Shown here piece by piece: positions 13,736 through 16,466 of a stretch of DNA of 16,466 bases. Origin of the DNA: Eubacterium sp. (GTDB taxonomy: Bacteria > Bacillota_A > Clostridia > Lachnospirales > Lachnospiraceae); NCBI GenBank assembly GCA_017475785.1, contig JAFVEX010000002.1, positions 1 to 16,466 of the forward strand, in the 5' to 3' direction. A program made the translations under genes and the position numbers. The stretch's first letter is position 1. The number at the start of each line of letters is the position of its first letter. The notes under the pieces were generated by a model that was not told the origin of the DNA, ran no database searches, and was given only the letters and a program-made list of their open reading frames with translations.

Positions 13736-16466
13736 GTGGAACGCATGAAGCGGTTAATCAAAGGAATGAGGCAGAACAGACGCGGCAGCAGAGTGTGGCG
13801 GCGCGTTTCCACAGTGCTTGCAGTTCTGGTCGTGTTTGTTATGACCTACACACTGATCCTCCCGGCAATTACTCTGGAGCAGTCTCAGGCTGCCGGCATG
13901 TCCGGTATTGACGCAGGCGCGTCGGAGGAGAAGGTGCTGAACTGTCCGGTCAGAGTGCATGATCACACCGACGACTGTTACCGGAAGGTGCCGATTTATG
14001 ATAAAAACGGCAGGCGAACGGGCACAAAGGTTACGCGGATCTGCGGGTACACGGATAAAGTCGCGCACACACATGATAAAAACTGTTACCAGACCGTGAC
14101 ACGCACGGTTGTGGAAGACGGCGTGGAGAAGACCGTAACAGAAGAAAAACTGGTCTGCCAGCTTCCGGAAATAGAGGAGCACGTACACACGGATGAGTGC
14201 TATGACGATCAGGGAAACCTGATCTGCGGAAAGGAAGAGCTGCCGGTGCATCAGCACACGGAGGCTTGCTTTTCTGCGCCGGAGGAGGCGGAAGCAGGCC
14301 GCGAGAAGTTGGACGAGGCGGATGGATCCGACGGAGAAGGCGCGGAGATGCAGACGGTAACCGGCGGGGATCAGGGCGATGTGGACGTCCAGACAGAGGA
14401 TTCCGAGGGCACGGCGGCAGGCGATCCAGACAGCCAGACGCCGGCGGAAGCAGGCCGGACAGAGGACGGAGAACTGCTGCCGGAAGGCGGTCAGGAAGCA
14501 GGATCTGCAGAGGATGGAGAACTGCTGCCGGAAGAGGAAGCGGACGGCACAGAAACGGACGGCACAGAACCGGGCAGCGCAGAAGCGGATGGAACAGAAC
14601 CGGCGGTCACCGGGAATGAGACCGGGGAAGAAGAGAGCGGAGAACCGGAGTCTGGTCCCGGCAGCAGCAACTGGTACACGACAGATGAGTCATCCGAAAA
14701 CGCGGCGGGCGATGCGGAAGATACGGATAATGATATCAGCCGTGCCGGAGACACAGACAGCCAGACAGGAGAAACTGAGCCCGGCGCAGGAGATGAATCC
14801 GGTGAGGATGCGGAGCTGTCCACAGAAGAGGGTTCGGAGACGTACGTTCTTTTCCAGAATACAGTGAATGTGGAAGGAACCTCCCTGCGTGTGACGGTCT
14901 CGTACGATAATACCAGCGGGATTCCGGAGGATGCCAGGTTCCGCGCAGTTGCCCTGACGAGGAAAAACGCGGCTTATGAGACCTTCCGGGAAATGGCGGT
15001 CGAGGCAGTCGCGGCGGATCAGGGGGATCAGGAAGATGCGGGGCAGCAGGTGCTGAGCCTGTTTGACCTGTCTGTTTATGACGCGGAAGGAAACGTGCTT
15101 CAGCCGGCGTCCCCTCTCACGATCTCCGTGGAATTCGGCGGCGCGGTCGGGCAGGTTCAGTCCGAAATCTACGCGGTGCATTTTCCGGGAACGGATATCA
15201 ACGGCAAGGCGGGCGCGGACGGAGCCGCGCGCTCATCCTACGCACAGGCATTCGCAGAGCGGCTTGGGAGAAGCACGCTCTTTGGAGGAAAAACAACCGG
15301 GGCAGCCGGGGATGCTGATGATACGGCGGGAGGCAGCGCGGGCACATCCGCCGCTGTCACGGATCCTGTCGAAGCCCTCTCGGGCACAGAGGCAGAGGTA
15401 CTCGTCACAGATTTTGACGGCAGCACAACGGACACCATCACATTCCAGAGTGACGGCCTTTCTGTATATGCCATTGTAGAGGCGCCGGAACCGGCGACGA
15501 CGGAAATTCAGTCGGTGACAAGCCTGGATGAACTGGCAGACGGGACTGCGTTCTATCTTTCCTATAATGGAACCGCCATATATGTTGGCAGCAATCTGAA
15601 CAGCAACAGCTGCTTTATTGAGGTGGGCGAAACAGCTTCCGCGGCGGAGTGGTATTTTGAGCCGGTTGAAGGAGGCAGTCCGGATCAGTTTTATATCTAT
15701 ACGCTGATCGACGGATACAGGCAGTACATCCGGAACACCAGCGGAAACCTGGTCGGGCTCGACTCTCAAAACCCGACTTCCTTTACGCTGTCTGTCCCGG
15801 AGACAGGGAAGTTTTTACTCAAATCCACCACGGAAAACAAGTGGCTGCAGCATTCCAACGGCGGCGGGGGCATCCGGTTCTACACGGACGCAAATAATGC
15901 CACAAACAGCCGTTTTACGATCACATATGTATCCTCCTATTCGCTGGAGAAAGATCCCTACGGCCTCGACGGCAAGACCTACGGCCTCGCCTACAACGAC
16001 AATTCCGCAAAAGCAGCTGCCCTGATGGCTGAAGAGAAAACCGTCGGTGAAGCGCAGCGGCTTGCCGGAACCGACCTGCTGATCCGGCCGGATGTGCTGA
16101 ACAACGAAGGAAATCTCCTGATGGCGCAGAACAGCGACGTCAGTGAGTGGACCTTTGAGGCAGTGGAAGGGGATCAGTATTATATCAAAACTACGGTCGG
16201 CGGAACCACAAAGTACCTGACCATCGACGGCGCAAATCTTACACTGGAGGATGAGCCGGACGAGACAAAGTCTCTGATTTCCGCGACTCCGGGAACCGGT
16301 GAAAACAGCGGAAAGTGGCATTTTACCGCAGGCGGGTACTCTCTGAATCTGTCCGGCAGCGCCGGCAACGGGTTCAACGCCGTGAAAGGCACCGGCGCGA
16401 CCACCTGGCTGAATCTCGTGGAAAAATCCGTGCTGGACGACGATGACTTCAATCTTTACACAGCAA
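13736..16466 (+). CDS. Large exported adhesin/pilin-like protein with Cys-His motifs, 3' end outside window
   Basis: The frame is open for 910 codons with no stop. It starts at GTG 13736, with AGGAGGTGA 6 nt upstream; an in-frame ATG at 13745 is the alternative. Residues 1-47 are a long Arg/Lys-rich signal anchor (WRRVSTVLAVLVVFVMTYTL, then ILPAITLE), typical of large Gram-positive surface proteins. Residues 70-178 hold four C-x(4 or 7)-H-x-H-x3-C motifs: C70/H75/H77/C81, C103/H111/H113/C117, C141/H149/H151/C155 and C164/H172/H174/C178. Residues ~180-375 are an acidic, Gly/Thr-rich stalk with short EDGELLPE repeats. The rest is beta-rich, probably several adhesion domains; only one further Cys is seen. 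A sortase signal, if present, lies outside the window. A role in adhesion is inferred from architecture; the ligand is unknown. Confidence 0.88.
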   Translation, partial: MERMKRLIKGMRQNRRGSRVWRRVSTVLAVLVVFVMTYTLILPAITLEQSQAAGMSGIDAGASEEKVLNCPVRVHDHTDDCYRKVPIYDKNGRRTGTKVTRICGYTDKVAHTHDKNCYQTVTRTVVEDGVEKTVTEEKLVCQLPEIEEHVHTDECYDDQGNLICGKEELPVHQHTEACFSAPEEAEAGREKLDEADGSDGEGAEMQTVTGGDQGDVDVQTEDSEGTAAGDPDSQTPAEAGRTEDGELLPEGGQEAGSAEDGELLPEEEADGTETDGTEPGSAEADGTEPAVTGNETGEEESGEPESGPGSSNWYTTDESSENAAGDAEDTDNDISRAGDTDSQTGETEPGAGDESGEDAELSTEEGSETYVLFQNTVNVEGTSLRVTVSYDNTSGIPEDARFRAVALTRKNAAYETFREMAVEAVAADQGDQEDAGQQVLSLFDLSVYDAEGNVLQPASPLTISVEFGGAVGQVQSEIYAVHFPGTDINGKAGADGAARSSYAQAFAERLGRSTLFGGKTTGAAGDADDTAGGSAGTSAAVTDPVEALSGTEAEVLVTDFDGSTTDTITFQSDGLSVYAIVEAPEPATTEIQSVTSLDELADGTAFYLSYNGTAIYVGSNLNSNSCFIEVGETASAAEWYFEPVEGGSPDQFYIYTLIDGYRQYIRNTSGNLVGLDSQNPTSFTLSVPETGKFLLKSTTENKWLQHSNGGGGIRFYTDANNATNSRFTITYVSSYSLEKDPYGLDGKTYGLAYNDNSAKAAALMAEEKTVGEAQRLAGTDLLIRPDVLNNEGNLLMAQNSDVSEWTFEAVEGDQYYIKTTVGGTTKYLTIDGANLTLEDEPDETKSLISATPGTGENSGKWHFTAGGYSLNLSGSAGNGFNAVKGTGATTWLNLVEKSVLDDDDFNLYTA

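Noticed and set aside
14266..14867. Frames rich in Arg/Gly inside the adhesin
   Set aside because: They are off-frame readings of the GC-rich acidic stalk; the adhesin frame is open throughout with signal anchor and motifs.

Overview
The window looks like a chromosomal segment of a gut Clostridia species, most likely a Lachnospiraceae member. The grounds are Gram-positive-type promoters and AGGAGG ribosome sites, BspA-type leucine-rich repeat and long Cys/His-bearing surface proteins, a broken AAA-ATPase/PD-(D/E)XK gene of a type abundant in this family, and a moderately GC-rich backbone. The first 2.3 kb is visibly more AT-rich than the rest. No rRNA, tRNA, CRISPR array, phage gene or intact transposase was seen.

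Layout. (1) 1-5200, a cell-surface/accessory region: the 3' part of a BspA-like surface protein, then two closely related small secreted proteins on either side of a AAA-ATPase/nuclease gene that has lost its middle. The gap after the first small secreted gene holds a highly foldable ~140-bp element and then a strong terminator. (2) 5250-7054: a Gfo/Idh/MocA oxidoreductase convergent with a flavodoxin, separated by a 16-bp-stem terminator and three 40-bp tandem repeats. (3) 7148-12154, all + strand: Tex (S1-domain nucleic-acid-binding protein), a patatin-like lipase and a CbxX/SpoVK-type AAA+ ATPase, closely spaced and probably co-transcribed. (4) 12283-13375: a coiled-coil protein overlapping a type I signal peptidase. 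(5) 13736 to the window end: the first 910 codons of a large exported adhesin with its own good promoter. It starts at GTG and runs off the window.

The strongest candidates for something new are these. The adhesin carries four regularly built C-x(4 or 7)-H-x-H-x3-C motifs just after the signal anchor, which look like metal-binding sites outside the cell. The 3020-3163 element can form a long hairpin and a three-way junction. Short tandem repeats recur at gene 3' ends: 20 bp after the BspA gene, 40 bp after flavodoxin, 36 bp after tex and a 29-bp-spaced repeat after the signal peptidase. In three of the four cases the repeat includes the stop codon.

How the genes may work together is mostly inference. 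Two surface regions (1-5200 and 13736 on) flank a core of housekeeping-type genes. The signal peptidase directly upstream of the adhesin could process exported proteins, but the adhesin has a separate promoter, so a dedicated pairing is not shown.
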